A DNA stretch of 64,000 nucleotides from Parelaphostrongylus tenuis. Taxonomy: Eukaryota > Nematoda > Chromadorea > Rhabditida > Metastrongylidae. The stretch covers positions 1 to 64,000 of the forward strand of contig JAHQIW010007161.1 in assembly GCA_019055375.1 (NCBI GenBank). The letters run 5' to 3'. Below the pieces are notes generated by a model that ran no database searches, was not told the origin of the DNA, and saw only the letters and a list, made by a program, of their open reading frames with translations. Both the position numbers and the translations under genes were made by a program. Positions 42,880-54,412 of this stretch are shown in pieces; the first letter of the stretch is position 1; each line of letters starts with the position of its first letter.

Positions 42880-43460
42880 ACTTGAGCGCGCTTCAGTAGA
42901 CCACCCACTTTCCCGCTTTGCGTGTAAGAGATCCACAATATATTCTTCGGATTGCGAGCATTCGTTGGGCGTCAACTTTTTCGTTTAGGCATTTCGGAAA
43001 AAATCGGTCGTCGTTGAGACGTATTATAGGTCCTTCTCGCTCGATCATCGACAGACTGGCGTATAGAACAGCGTCTTTCATTTCAAATCGTTGACGTAGT
43101 TTAGAACTTAAATTTTCTTTTACCATTTGAAAAATATGGGATACTCCTGAGGCGACTTTTTGACTGCGCGTTCAAAATGCGAAGTGATTTTCATCCTGAT
43201 CAACTGCGAGCTGATCCCGAAGCATACTGTAAGATAAATATAATGGCTAAAACGAAAAGGTGGGGACAAAGTTAGATGTTCGTCATTCCCTTCATTGCAT
43301 CCTTGATACTATTGACCGGCAGGCCACTAGATTCATACTGGTCAGCTCTGAGTTAGGTAGTTCATCACATTAACTTACTATCTCCTAAAAGTGAAAATCA
43401 TGCACTTAGAGATAGTCACTTCATACAGAATGAACAGAAATTCAAAACCAATCCTTTCAT
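42880..43460 (-). pseudogene. RTE-type LINE relic, C-terminal part (paralogue of 11480-12130)
   Basis: The minus-strand frame at 42893-43126 reads KLRQRFEMKDAVLYASLSMI and RLNDDRFF, matching the RTE tail ELRQRSxIxDAxxYAxxSKI...RxNDxRW. Upstream pieces continue to 43460 with stops. It shares its insertion point with 11480-12130. Confidence 0.6.
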
Positions 43461-43559
43461 TTTCCACATCGTTCTCGTGTTATTAAGACAAAGACGCACC
43501 GTTTCCATAAGCGTTGACAAAATTGATACATTCTCTTACCTGACTGATACTTGACGTTA

Positions 43560-43990
43560 TCAAGGCGGTGCCATTGGCAAACCGAGGATGAAGTGATTCG
43601 CGAAAATCAAGTTTCTCTTAATTTTCTCTCATTCCGTTGATTACAAAACGATCTGGAATGTGGCTGTGATCGATTTTTCCATACTCAATCTCCTTGTTGA
43701 GCCTCTCCTTCTTTAGGTCGATGGAATTATCGTTGCAGTATGATGACACTTCAGATAGTAGCTCTTAAGTAATAGTAAAATTGGCCAATTTCTGCACTCA
43801 AATGGCTGGAAACTGTACTCGAAGATGGTTCAAAGAAACCTTCAATAAACAGGTTCCTCTCTTCACCTATAGTAGAGATTGATAAACTGCCCACTAAACA
43901 GCACCACGTCCAGTTCTGAGCAAGCTCTACGTTGAATATCAAAAATAAAAACACGAAAATATGGCACTTTTCCATCAACTGCACCCTGTT
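43560..43990 (-). pseudogene. RTE-type LINE relic, reverse transcriptase region
   Basis: This is alignable with 31080-31400 ('aaatggctggaaactgtactc' against 'aaatggctggaaactacatcc', 'ggaatgtggctgtgat' against 'ggaaggtggctgtgaa'). That segment carries the GVRQG-type motif. Here the motif is decayed (minus-strand IDLKKERLN). Confidence 0.45.
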
Positions 43991-44009
43991 CTAACCCCTT
44001 GAAAGAACG

Positions 44010-44560
44010 TGTTCTTGGCTGTTTTTGAAGGTTATTTAATCGATCGATAACTTAAATCAAAGGACTTTGAATGAAGTAGTTAATTTTCGAAACCGCTCTA
44101 TTATTCATGTGAAACAGGAAAAATTTTGTTTCTTACTCGAACATATCTCGCTTAATAAAGCAGTTACTTCGAACTTTCCTTGAGTAATCGATATAAGAAA
44201 TCTCAAGGGTGATGCATTTGATTTTGAGAAGGACTTCTTGATGCGCTGTAACAATGAAGATTTCGGAAGAAGAAGAGCAAGACGAATCGAACATTCGCAA
44301 ATGTTGCATCGAAAAGGCAGGGTGGCGTAGCTGCCATATTGCGAAAGACCTTTTCACATACCGGCAGAGCATGGCGACTTGGTGTTAATGTTGCACTGCG
44401 TAAAACTTAACATTCTTTTGACCTACAGCGCAATAAAAGTTCCATTCAAAATCAAACACAGTTGGAATCGACGAGATTTGAGCTGTCGATGATTGCTAAA
44501 AGTCTAAAAGAAAAGCTTTGTTCAGCGAGAAGTATTCTAATGAAAAGCCTAATTTTAGTC
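44010..44560. repeat. Degenerate dispersed repeat (same family as 1-1130)
   Basis: This shares 'accggcagagcatggcgacttggtgttaat...gtaaaacttaacattcttttga' with 13900-13975 and 'cgaaatacac'-type pieces elsewhere. No gene is present. Confidence 0.5.
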
Positions 44561-44679
44561 CTTCTCTTACAGCTCAATAATATAGCCATATTGAAAACGA
44601 AGTACACCTCGCAGAAACACGTATCTCTCATCAAAGGATCAAATAGAGGTGCAGGTGACGAAAATCGTTTAGATTTGTA

Positions 44680-44912
44680 GTAATTCCCAAGACCAACTAT
44701 CGTTTAACCTCGGCGTAGTAGATATAGATCAGAATTTTTTCTGTTGAGCAGTTTCGAAGTGTTAAATATTCTTATTGAAAGAGTGCAGCAATACACCAAT
44801 TCAGTGAGTAATGCAGCATAATGAGTACGATAATTGTGGTGGTTTGCATTTCGGCTAGATTGGCCATCTTCGGAGCCTGGCAAGGTCATATTGATTCGCA
44901 ATCATTGATTTG
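44680..44912 (-). repeat. PLE pseudo-LTR, solo
   Basis: 'ccaagaccaactatcgtttaacctcgg' to 'gagcctggcaaggtcatattgattcgcaatc' matches 23410-23640 in the same order. The hammerhead-like core reads CCGAAGA...GAAAT. No coding part is attached. Confidence 0.65.
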
Positions 44913-45044
44913 AAATGGTATTTCAAATGATATTTCAAAGTCAATTATGGAACAACTACAGCAACAGAGTAGCAATAGATAAGGGAACAAGGAAATTCTA
45001 TGAATAAGCAAGCGTCGGCAATGTGAGAAATGTCGGTTGCTGCT

Positions 45045-45560
45045 TCGAATGGAAAAAAGAAAGAATGGCTACAATACACGTGTTTCCTCTTTCTAGCCTC
45101 GTCAGTTGCACGGTGCCTTACGGTTCAGTCAGTTCCGCGGGGAGATTTTCCCTGCTAAGGGAAACCAACTCCGTATGATTTGAACGCGCGATCAAAAGAA
45201 AAGAAAACAATAAGTGGACAGAATAGTACACTCGATTGTTCTTGGCTAATAATCGTGAAATATCGTATGCATGGCTCAAAAATAAATATGAGGCAAACTA
45301 AAATTCGAGTGTGATCTCAAGAAACATTCGAAACGAATGGTATGATATTTCACGAGTACTAGTCAAGAGCAATCGAGTGTACATCACTGCCCATACGTGA
45401 CTTTATTACTCAATGGCGCGTGTAAACCGTACAGTTCTCTTAGCAAAGTATATCTCCCCGCGTAACTGACTGAACCGTGAGGCAACGTGCAGTTGACTAG
45501 TCTGGAAGGCCAAACACGTATATTCCACTGTATACGCCCCATAACAAACCATATCTATGG
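45045..45560. mobile_element. Foldback element F2-like, larger variant
   Basis: The left arm 'acacgtgtttcctctttctagcctcgtcagttgcacg...ttcagtcagttccgcggggaga' opposes 'tctccccgcgtaactgactgaaccgtgaggcaacgtgcagttgactag' (45470-45520). The centre has 'gtacactcgattgttcttggcta' opposed by 'tagtcaagagcaatcgagtgtac'. No coding capacity is visible. Confidence 0.65.
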
Positions 45561-45569
45561 CTCAAAAAA

Positions 45570-48055
45570 TTAACAGGCTTACTGGATTTGACTGTAATCT
45601 CAAGAAACACTCGAAACGAATCGAATTTGAATTACTTAGTCAAATGGGCATTGTTGGAGTTCTGCGTTTCTGAGACTGCTGTAAATGAAGTGGAGTATGT
45701 GGGTAATCGTTCTGCTTCCAGTATAGTAAAATAGACAGATACAAATAGATGTTGCACTAATATAATTATGTATAGCAGTCAACACAGATGCAGTTGCAAA
45801 CTCATCGGGTTTTCGGAGAATTTAACGAATCTTGCAGTTGACACGGTCTGGCATAAAGGACACAAGAGGCAGCGCGCAAGTGTGCAGAAACAATGCGTCT
45901 CAGTACGCAATCTTCTACAATTGAAGATGACGTTGGATCAAGGATGGTCAGGTTTGTAGTAAACAGCCTGTTCAACAAAAGAACACTTTTTATAGAGCGA
46001 TAACTGTCCAAAAGTGTGCCTTTCTCTCTAGCTGAACGCAAGAGTCAGAAAAGAGTACACGCATTTTTTCTTTATTTCATGTCAGTAAAATGTTTCTTCA
46101 CTTGGTTACATGGACACGCTTTGTGGATTCCTGAAAGGTTGCACGCAAGGAGATATTTGGATGTAAAAAGTGTGATCCAGGAGAATTATAAGTTCATAAG
46201 TTAATTTTTTTGAGCTTGTCATTTGAAGTATAGGTGAAGAGTTAGCTATAACGATCGAGGATTATTTTAATAGACTTATTATCTAGAAGCGCAGTGATGG
46301 TTCTTAACTCTCTCGAGGACAATCAGGATATTGTGGAATCCTCTCCCTCACCATCAACAATTTATCTGACAGAGTATACCTTGTTGCCATCTTCAGTAGC
46401 AACAGTCGCTATTCTGAACAAGAGGAAAAACACGAGTAAACAGCCATGCTACACACTTTGCACAGAATAGAGGTCAAAGAAATTCACACTGAGTTTAAAA
46501 ACTGCGTTAGGTAAAATGCTGATTGACTGAAGGCTGTCAAGCATGAAAGAAAACTTTATCCATCAAAGAAAAGCTGCAAAAGGAGATTTTGAAAAATTCA
46601 TACGTATTTACAATTTGCTTTATGATGGCATCACGCATACGCACTATATGTTGACAAGATGACTGTTTCAGAGTTCTGATAATTGGCCAACACTTGGTGA
46701 CCTATTATTGGGTAATAAATCGGCTGAACTTTAGTTGAATCCATCGCTCAACGATAGGTTGCAGACGACAGAACTAGAAGAGAACTGTCAATTCATCACC
46801 CACATCAGTTTATAAATTTTAATGGTAAGGCGTACTGATATAAAGTAACAACGTAGACCTGTCGTTGGGAAGTTCTGAGTCAAAGGTATGTCGAACCTGG
46901 AGCAATAGTTTCCCAATAAAATGAGTGGTCATTCTGAGAACGTCAGCACGTTTTGGTCTGACACCATAAAGAATACATAGAGAGCTCTTTGTGAAAAATT
47001 TTAGTAAGGTCTGATAGGGTTCATTGACTCAGTTTTAGTCGCATGCGTCCATCTTAATGCACAAGTAAGAGCAAAGTTTGCCGTGAATGCTTCTTTCAGC
47101 ACATTAAGCTTCCGATAGTTCCTATTTTTACAATGCTTTTCTTTGTCATGGATCTTTTACTCAGTTGATATCCTGAACATTGAAAATGTTATATCAAACG
47201 GATCGTGAACAGCTACACATAGCCCCTAATAATTTACAGATAGGAGATTTTTTTCTTCAAATCAATCGCTCAATTGAACCCTGGTTGCCCTAGTTCCGTG
47301 TTTGCATGTTGAATTTTTGAATTGAAGACACTTCAGTGGCACGAAAAGATGTTTAATCAGTATGGAAACTTGTATGAACTATGATTGGAGTATGTAAAAG
47401 AAGTTTGCGTGCAGAGTGCACATACATCAATGTGTTTGAGAGTATTGCACATTATCAGTTTCTATGCTCACAATCCTTCATGAAACGTTGGTCCTATATG
47501 ATTTGCTTGTAAACACTTGCACTACACCCTGACTTCTTCCACACCCTTTTCACATACTCATTTGTAATTACCACAGTGCACAATCTTCATAATGCACATT
47601 TCCTACACACAATTACAACAGATCCGAAACTAAATAGTGGTGACAGAAGAGGAGCTCCAGTGTGTAGTAGTAGCAGGTGCCTTTGGTAGGGTATTCCTCC
47701 GAATATCGAACACACAAGGAACACCACGTGATACAAGTAGATTTTTTCACCAAACGACTTAAAGAGATATGATGCTTAACAAAACTCTGCACTAAGTTGA
47801 CCTTCTGGGTCACACATTTACGCGATGTGGAAATTGGAACGCTTGCTGTTGCCCGCTCTAGTCACTCGGCAGTCAGTGGGACGTTAGACGAACGTCTGAA
47901 TATTTGTACAAAATAATGTTGTATAAACATGGTCATGCTACCTTTGATAGAGTGCTCTTGCAGCGAAGTGGTGGAAATCTGTTGACTTAGCATAGTATAT
48001 ATTGAACGTGCAAAGAATATACTACAGTGAAGCTGTTCTTCGTTTAGCAATTCAA
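45570..48055. other. No supported gene; includes a segment shared with 63630-63930
   Basis: 46130-46470 resembles 63630-63930 in order: 'gatatttggatgtaaaaagtgtgatcca' against 'tttttgaatgtaagaagtgtgatgtg', and 'gagtataccttgttgccatcttcagtagcaacagtcgc' against 'gaatataccttagtacagacagcaacagtcgc'. Elsewhere short frames only are visible and none has recognised content. Confidence 0.35.
47047..47047. other. Centre of gene-free stretch (46480-48055)
   Basis: I see nothing recognisable in the 1.6 kb around this point: no repeat match within the window, no splice-bounded open frame, no RNA fold that stood out. Confidence 0.3.
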
Positions 48056-49046
48056 CTAATACGACAAAGAATCGCTAGAACATGAAACTGCTTTAACACG
48101 GAAGTGTTAAGGCGCGAAACTGCTTACTCAGCACCAATCTTCGCTTGTAAAAAACTCATATCAAAGCCCATGATTATGCAGAGCTTAAGGTGTTCTCGAT
48201 TCGTGATTAGCGAAATGGTCAAAACAAATCTCATTGCGTTTTGAGACAAAGAATTCTCGACAACATTCTGAAAATGAGTGAAATTTTCTGCTTCACACAC
48301 CACGCCACTCTCCGTCACCCGTGTTACATTCTTAGCTTGTCCTCTATATGTTTCCATATCGGTGCACTCCAGTTTCATCAAAGTGTGTATTATTCTGCCT
48401 CATAATAGGATTTGCTGCCTTTATGAGTTCTTTCCTCCACGACCAACTCCGAAGTAGTGTCTTTATTCTTTGCTAATTTTGGTGGATTCTTGGTAAAAAG
48501 CTGTCACTTCTACTTCAAATAATTCAGTGAAATTTTCCATTTCGGTGTTGTTATCTTTTCAATGACCATGCAGATTTTTAGGGCTACTAAATCTGAAACG
48601 CTAATGAGAATATCACGACTTAACAAACGCGATTTCTACTTCCCAAAAGTCGTTTGCAGAAACTTTTCAAAGCGAACATTGTGCTTCGCTTTCACTGCAG
48701 TATATGTACTTTTGAAATTTGCTACTAAAAGAACAAAGTGCAATAAGCAGGATCTTATGTTGCACCATGAGAAATAAATAGACGGAAATTGTCACTTGAG
48801 GACTCAATACATTCACTGATTTTTCTCTTTTAATAGCCAGCAGCTTATTGCCACCAGTTGACGTGTATTTCACTTCATTGATCGATTCCCTCATGCTTCG
48901 GATAATCTGTCACAAAGAGAGCTTTGAAAGATTTTGTTTCGAAGCAAGTGAGTTCCGATGCTCTGAAGCTCTTGGAAAATATAAAGAGCTGCCAAGGAAA
49001 CACCACCCACGTACGAGTGATGCATGCCATATCAGTTATTGCCTTA

Positions 49047-49354
49047 AAAAAGGATAAAAAGATAAAGCTCTCGGCGTTGATCAATCCCTGAGGGATGCGC
49101 CATGCATTCGACTTCAATTTTTAACTTCGTTTGAGGTGATTGAATGCATATCTGGCCATTACAATGACTCGCGGAGGCCTCCCGCTAAAATGAGTCAGTG
49201 CTGCTTATCCTCCCAGACAAGTCTGAGACCTGTCTGGTACCAATTTACCGACCCCGGAGGGATGGATGGCTTGGTGAGCCATGAGCGCGAGATCGAACCA
49301 TTGACCTCGTGTGCGACGCAGGGCACCTCTAACCACTGCGCCACATGCGCTCAT
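49047..49354 (-). mobile_element. tRNA-derived SINE (family 1), copy 2, with 12-bp target-site duplication
   Basis: The tRNA-like head is at the right end (GAGCGCATGTGG read from 49352 on the minus strand, B box GGTTCGATCTC at about 49290-49300), and the ttatccttttt tail is at the left. It is flanked by exact copies of gttattgcctta at 49035-49046 and 49355-49366. Confidence 0.9.
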
Positions 49355-49426
49355 GTTATTGCCTTATTAGTGATATAATGTGAAAAATGGTAAATTTGTA
49401 AACAGTTGAGGTTGCTTCGCTTTCAG

Positions 49427-49435
49427 GAACGAAAA
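49427..49435 (+). promoter_or_regulatory. Trans-splice acceptor leader of copy G
   Basis: tttcag (AG at 49425-49426) is followed by gaacgaaaa and ATG. The 9-nt spacing is the same as in copies A and B. Confidence 0.6.
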
Positions 49436-51489
49436 ATGAATTTTCTTGTTAATTTGGCGAGAATTCCGAGCGATCCCTTCATGATTACACTGTTAGCCAC
49501 AATCTCGGCAGTGTTTGGATGTGGAGTGATGCCTGCAGGTCGAAGTAATGATTAGAAGATGTTATGACACTGCAGATTTTCGCAATTCTAAAAAGAAGTT
49601 TATGAACCTAATCAAGATGAAATTGTTTAGGAATTCATCAATAGCCTAAAGCTAGAGATATTCGAATCGTCTGATATAAGAGTTTAAATTTTGTAAGAAT
49701 AGGTAGTGAAAATTTTTTAACATGGTAATTTAGATTTGATTTATTCGCCACAAACACCACGAAATCTTTGTAGTGAGCACTAGAAACTTCACTGTCACTG
49801 GCTTTACTTTGCCTGTCGCCATGGTCTACTCTACTGCGCCCAGTGTGCCGACCCAGGTCCCTGGTATTGCAACTAGCGAGACAGGAGCTAAGGGATTTGT
49901 TCAGCGCCTTGTAATGCAAACAGTGAGCTACTTGATTTTGAAGGTTTTCTGTGAAATCTAATGAGACGTAAGGAATGAGCTAGACATTATGTCAGCCTCT
50001 CAGTGTTAACTGTTTTGCATAGCTGTGCATAAACTGAGTGGAGGTGCTTCCAAGTAAACTTTTTGAAATAATGAAGAGATTCGCTTTTCAGGTCTTTGAC
50101 GTTCTAGAAATCCAAGCTCGTAGCGCACTCTTGCCTGATGCCATCATTTCGGCTATTTTGAATCAACTCCTTGTGACAGTCTCATACACACCCTTGATGT
50201 GTGCGAATGTGCGTTTCGGTTTGACGGACCAAAATGAGCGTGGGTATATTATCCGTGATTCTTAGAGATCTGAAGCTGAAATACAACAAGTATCAAAAAA
50301 AAGTTTGCCTATTTCTTTTATCCTCCGAATGTAAACAGCTGTCAGAGAATTATCAGAAATGTCCTCGAGATGGGGAAATGTTAATTCCTTCTTATTTAAT
50401 CGCTTCTGGCTATCTTAAGATGTTTAAAGTATATCCGTTGATGTAGAGTGATGTGTAAAACCTTTGCATTAGTTGGGACTCAGACCCACATCGCACATAT
50501 CCGGGAGCACGTGCACTAATCCGTTACCCCTTTAATACCCATTTGCTCGCCACTCTTCATACGCTACAACGCATTTATCTGTCAACGACCAGCCGTCATG
50601 GCCTGGCCCAGCTAGTCGCTTATCGACATTGAACCCAGTATACCTGAAACATCATACCACCGTTGAAAGCGAATAAATATAAAGGAATTTTATTTGATCA
50701 TCTAATACCCAATATCTGTCAGCATGATCTGGTTTAGGCCGTTGGCGGCTGGTCGCTGGCAGATAGATGCGTTGTAGAGTAGAAAGAGTAGTGAGCACAA
50801 CAGGCGTCAATAGTGCAACGAGTCAGAGCACGCGCTTGCGGATAAGTGAGGTGCGAATTCGAGTCTCAACTGACGCGAATGTTTGCAAGTTCTGCACATC
50901 ACTCTACATCAGTGGGTATATGAGGAAAACTATTATCACATCAACAAGGTGTAAACATCGACTTTCATGCTGTTTAGATAAATTTTCTATGTCTTTTTTT
51001 TGGAGAATAGTACAACATTCAAGTTTCATATGATGTTCCAAAGTGTTTCGAATATAAAAGATAATTGGCGCTTAAAAGTCTTTTCAGTCTTCTGCTGTAT
51101 TGAAAGAACATGCCTTTTGACGTTACTAGTTTATTGTAGTCAATTCGATGGAAATGAGTTGCATCATTGTCGACAACACGGTAGCAGCAATTTGCTCTAA
51201 TATGAATGCTAGAATGCAGAGATGTATGCTGCCACCCCCGGCTCAGGATGTGATGATAACGCCTGTGCCTGACCCGCACTTGACAATTTCGGGCTCTCTC
51301 TCGGTATGAATCTCATTTTTTTCGCACAGCTTTGTTTCGTGATAAACGAATTCTTCGCAGACCACAAACATTATCATGGCGAACTGGTCTAAAACCATGT
51401 GGCAAAGTGCAGTGAATCGAGCGATTCGAATGTTGGCATCGGTTCCATTTAGATCGCACTTCTTCTCGGCATTTGCTACTGTCGACTGA
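49436..51489 (+). CDS. Small secreted protein of the duplicated family, copy G (intact, 232 aa)
   Basis: Exons: 49436-49544, 49774-49922, 50092-50239, 51140-51303, 51361-51489 (699 nt; same phases as copy B; all GT-AG). The protein has a signal peptide (FMITLLATISAVF) ending GCGVMPAGR. It then has STRNFTVTGFTLPVAMVYST, VPGIATSETGAKGFVQRLV, ARSALLPDAIISAILNQL, MSCIIVDNTVAAICSNM, HLTISGSLS, and MANWSKTMWQSAVNRAIRML with an ATVD end. It differs from copy B by many replacements but by only one three-codon gap in exon 4. It is inverted relative to the minus-strand copies. Intron 3 is 900 nt and contains a palindromic SINE-like element (50432-50925). No function is assigned. Secretion is inferred from the N-terminus. 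Confidence 0.85.
50432..50925. mobile_element. tRNA-derived SINE-like element (family 2), palindromic copy in intron 3 of G
   Basis: The left half (50432-50640) is on the minus strand and the right half (50706-50925) on the plus strand, with 'atgtagagtgatgtg' / 'cacatcactctacat' as outer ends. The right half has acccaatatctgtcagcat, then GGCGTCAATAGTGCAACGAG and a 3' acceptor CTGACGC. Acceptor halves GCGTC/GACGC pair. The B box is decayed (CGAATTCGAGTCT). Confidence 0.65.
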
Positions 51490-51564
51490 AACTGAAATTG
51501 AACTGTATTTTATTCGAAGAAAATATTTTCATTGGGCCGTTATTCATTGTAACATAACATCAGC

Positions 51565-51570
51565 AATAAA
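51565..51570 (+). other. Poly(A) signal AATAAA of copy G
   Basis: This lies 75 nt after the stop codon, in 'cagcaataaacgg', the same context and distance as in copy B. Confidence 0.55.
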
Positions 51571-52780
51571 CGGAGACATCATCTCAAAGTTGATTAGTCA
51601 TAATAATGCAATATTCAGCATCGAACTGTATAATGTGATGAACTCAGATTTAGCGCTTTTTTGAAGAAACTGATAAACTTGTGAATTAAAATTCATTAAG
51701 AAAATCCTACCGTTTGTAACTCGAAAGTCTAGTGTTCTTAAAAAACTAGCCGAAGAAGGATTACAAGGTTGAAAACATTAAAAGATTCGCAGTGAATGAC
51801 TAGAATGGGATCTACTGCGACAGCACTTTGTCTTATTAGAAATATACTCGTGTGTCATCGAGAAGTGATCATGTTTCTTAGAGGAACACGTGTTCAGACA
51901 TCCAAGTCCTGAGTAGTATAGCTATATCCACAGCTATCACTCCAGAAAAATGTGAAGGCTTACCAAAAATAATGGAGTTATGACTTATCACTAAACGCTT
52001 GGACTACGACGCTTCATGTTGTTGACGACATATCAAGTAAATGAGAGAATGCGACTCTTTTCGCGTAACTCGCCTTTTATTCAGTTTTTCTGTGGTTTTC
52101 GTGTAGTCTTTTGCGATGAAATATAAAAGCCATCTTTTCCAAGATAGTTATCAAACATTCTCATTTCTGAAACGTATATCAGTCTTCAACAGACCTCTTT
52201 CATAAAGTGATCTATATTCAGTTGGTAGCGAGAGAGCATGGCTTGCTCCCAGGTACTGAATGAGAAATTCAAGCGCGAACCCTTTTCTGTAATGAAGAAA
52301 ACGTAGTGACATATACGGAGAACCCTTTGAGAGTCCAAATTTATCTCTATATAGATCTGTTCCATGCATACAATAGCGATGGTACATCATAGCAATCATG
52401 TAGGAATGAGGATTCAATATAATTCCAAAAAAGAATGATTTAAGCTCCAAAAAGGGTTTTTGGGGTTTCAAAAACAGTCGATCTTTTGATATAGGAATGA
52501 GGATTATTGGCCAAAAATTGTAAATATTCACCTTGAATTATTTTAAGTCTCCTCTATGAAGATAAGGTGGAGACGTTTAATACTGGTCCTGTAGACACTT
52601 CTCAGGCATTTTATTGATCCTTGTTCACAGTGTTTCCGCCGTGCACATCCCAGTACTCCGAGCATTTGATTCAGTTCGTTTTTCCTCTTCTTCTTGAACG
52701 TCGTGGAATACTGTTTGAGCTGGTCTCCTCAAAATCTCGAGAATAGCCTGGCGGTGACGCTCCATAGGGCGCTCGATGTA
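51571..52780. other. No supported gene; 126-codon open frame at 52151-52531 (minus)
   Basis: The minus-strand frame 52151-52531 is hydrophobic at its start and aromatic-rich (SYMIAMMYHRY, PYMSLRFLHYR). It has no recognised domain, no paralogue in the window and no visible exon partner. 51750-51850 shares 'tctactgcgacagcac' with 3765-3785 near copy A. Confidence 0.3.
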
Positions 52781-52885
52781 GAGTGATAATGTTTGTGACC
52801 TGCAAAGAAATCCTTCCCCATAAAACAAAGTTGTATGAATAGAAGAACGAAAGTCATACTAAGAGAGATCCTGAATCGATTCACT
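52781..52885 (-). pseudogene. Secreted-family fragment (exon 5 edge, intron 4, exon 4 edge)
   Basis: 'gataatgtttgtgacctgcaaagaaatcctt...cataaaacaaagttgtatgaatag...actaagagagatcct' aligns with the exon 5 / intron 4 / exon 4 junction of copies B and D. The flanking exon bodies are gone. Confidence 0.5.
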
Positions 52886-53885
52886 GAGCTAAATTACTCA
52901 CAGACAACTTTGGGAAAATTCGATGGTTGACTACTTTTTGCTGACGGCCTCTTATAACATCATATTCAGTGAGGAGGAGAGTCTTCAACTATATCACGAA
53001 AGCGATGTTCTTGATTAAGAAATTAGTCTTTTGAACATCCTCACATACTATTTTGAATCTTTACAGCAGGTTTAAATATGGTCGACGAGATAAATTTTCA
53101 TTATTAGTCGTAATCTATCGACTGGAAAGGTAATGACACAAAACCACGTGCTATCACCATGACTAACGTCTCTCAATCCCAGATGCAAAGTAGAGTTTAG
53201 TGTGAGTCATAGGCCACTGATAGGCGGTAGCGCCGAAGCGTGCGTGTGCCTCTAACGAATCTCGAAAAGGCTCTAAACTCTATCACAAACGTCACTAAAG
53301 ACTCAAAATATGCTACCAGATTAGACGTTATATTGAGCGAGGTTTCAAGAAACAGTTGATTTGAAGATTGCACGATTCTTAGAGCCTTCGATGAGATTGG
53401 TGAGTGTGAGGTGCTGATGAAGACAAAATCGAATCTGGGCAGATGGTTAGGACAGTTCAAAGAAGGCAGTTTTGACCTTGTAGACGGCCTCGTTCTGACC
53501 GGTAATCCGCATTAAGCGAAAGTGACTTGCAAGTTGCTTTGGATGGTGCATTCACTCTTGATCGAGCACTAGTGGTTTGGCTGAAAAGCTTGGTGTTTCA
53601 CTGCGCGCCTTTGTCATCAAGTTGACCAATTTGACTTTGTCCGCAAAAAGCCTCTTCAGGATCCACATGATTTCATCGACAATGGTGGGCCACACTTTGG
53701 AGGATAGTTGTGATGTTTATGTCGTTGATTGCTCATATAAACGAAAACTTCAAAAGTTTATCACAATTATGCTCCACCATGTATTCGACTGAATTATTTT
53801 GTCCCAACAGTGGCTGAAAATCATTAATTTAGTACAGCAATTTTTGAAAGTACCCGAGAATGCTATAAAGAGACTGTTCGTCATT
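52886..53885. other. No supported gene
   Basis: 53300-53370 ('taccagattagacgttatattgagcgaggtttcaagaaacagttga') resembles the outer flank of the palindromic repeat at 18695-18745. The rest is unassigned. Confidence 0.3.
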
Positions 53886-54087
53886 TATCATTTCAAAAAG
53901 GGCAACATGAAACTACTATGACACGGATTGTTTCAACACGGAACTGGCGCAACACGGAAGTGCTTATTCGCTCTAATAATTCGTAAAAAAGTCATATTAG
54001 GGTCTATGACTTTATTCCGCTGACGCTGCTTTCAATTTGTCATTCGTCAAATAAATAAATATGACACATTAGTTAGAAATCATTTCT

Positions 54088-54156
54088 ATTTGACCGCCCA
54101 TTGCGGTGTCATGATGTTATGTGCAAACATCATAACACCGCAATAGGCGGTCAAAT
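54088..54156. repeat. 31-bp inverted repeat (hairpin) with 7-nt loop
   Basis: 54088-54118 and 54126-54156 are reverse complements except at two positions. The loop is atgtgca. It lies next to the family-2 SINE-like element at 54180-54412 and may be the shortened inverted half of that element. Confidence 0.8.
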
Positions 54157-54179
54157 GAAAATGATTTTCATTTGATTAT

Positions 54180-54412
54180 CAAAACCCAATATCTGTCAAC
54201 AAAAGTGGGTTCAATGTCGATAATGACTGCCCCGCCACACCGGAAACGGTTGGCTGTTGACAGATAATGCTTTGTAGAGTAGAAAGAGTGGAGTGCAAAG
54301 CGAGCGTCGGTGGTGCAACGATCTAGTACATGCTCCCGGCAAGAGTAAAATCTGGGTTCAAATCCCGGCTAATGCAAAAGTTTTCGCACACCACTCTACA
54401 TTATTAGGTTTA
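54180..54412 (+). mobile_element. tRNA-derived SINE-like element (family 2), single copy
   Basis: It starts acccaatatctgtcaacaaa and has the TATCTGTCA...TGACAGATA hairpin. The tRNA-like part (about 54304-54377) has 5' acceptor GCGTCGG, A box TGGTGCAACGA and T arm CTGGG-TTCAAAT-CCCGG, which folds fully. It ends with 'caccactctacattatt'. This is the clearest tRNA ancestry in the family. Confidence 0.7.

Larger units (their letters stand above)
41290..43460. repeat. Segmental duplication, partner of 9480-12120
   Basis: The same landmarks lie in the same order as at 9480-12120, from exon 1 through the 'ttgacgtgcaatatcgct' block (42711) to the RTE relic (42880-43460). It is shorter by about 400 bp because of scattered deletions. 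Confidence 0.75.
48060..49435 (+). other. 5' flank of copy G, interrupted by a SINE
   Basis: Flank landmarks in plus orientation are 'aacacggaagtgtt' (48096), 'gcccatgattatgcagagcttaaggtgttc' (48166) and 'gtgaaattttctgcttcacac' (48278; compare 54465). The SINE at 49047-49354 lies about 80 bp before the ATG of copy G, so it separates the gene from its older promoter region. Confidence 0.55.

Noticed and set aside
54304..54377. Possible functional tRNA gene (good T arm and acceptor stem)
   Set aside because: It is embedded in a repeated element with the same flanks at 20905-21137 and 50706-50925, and position 33 is C rather than U.
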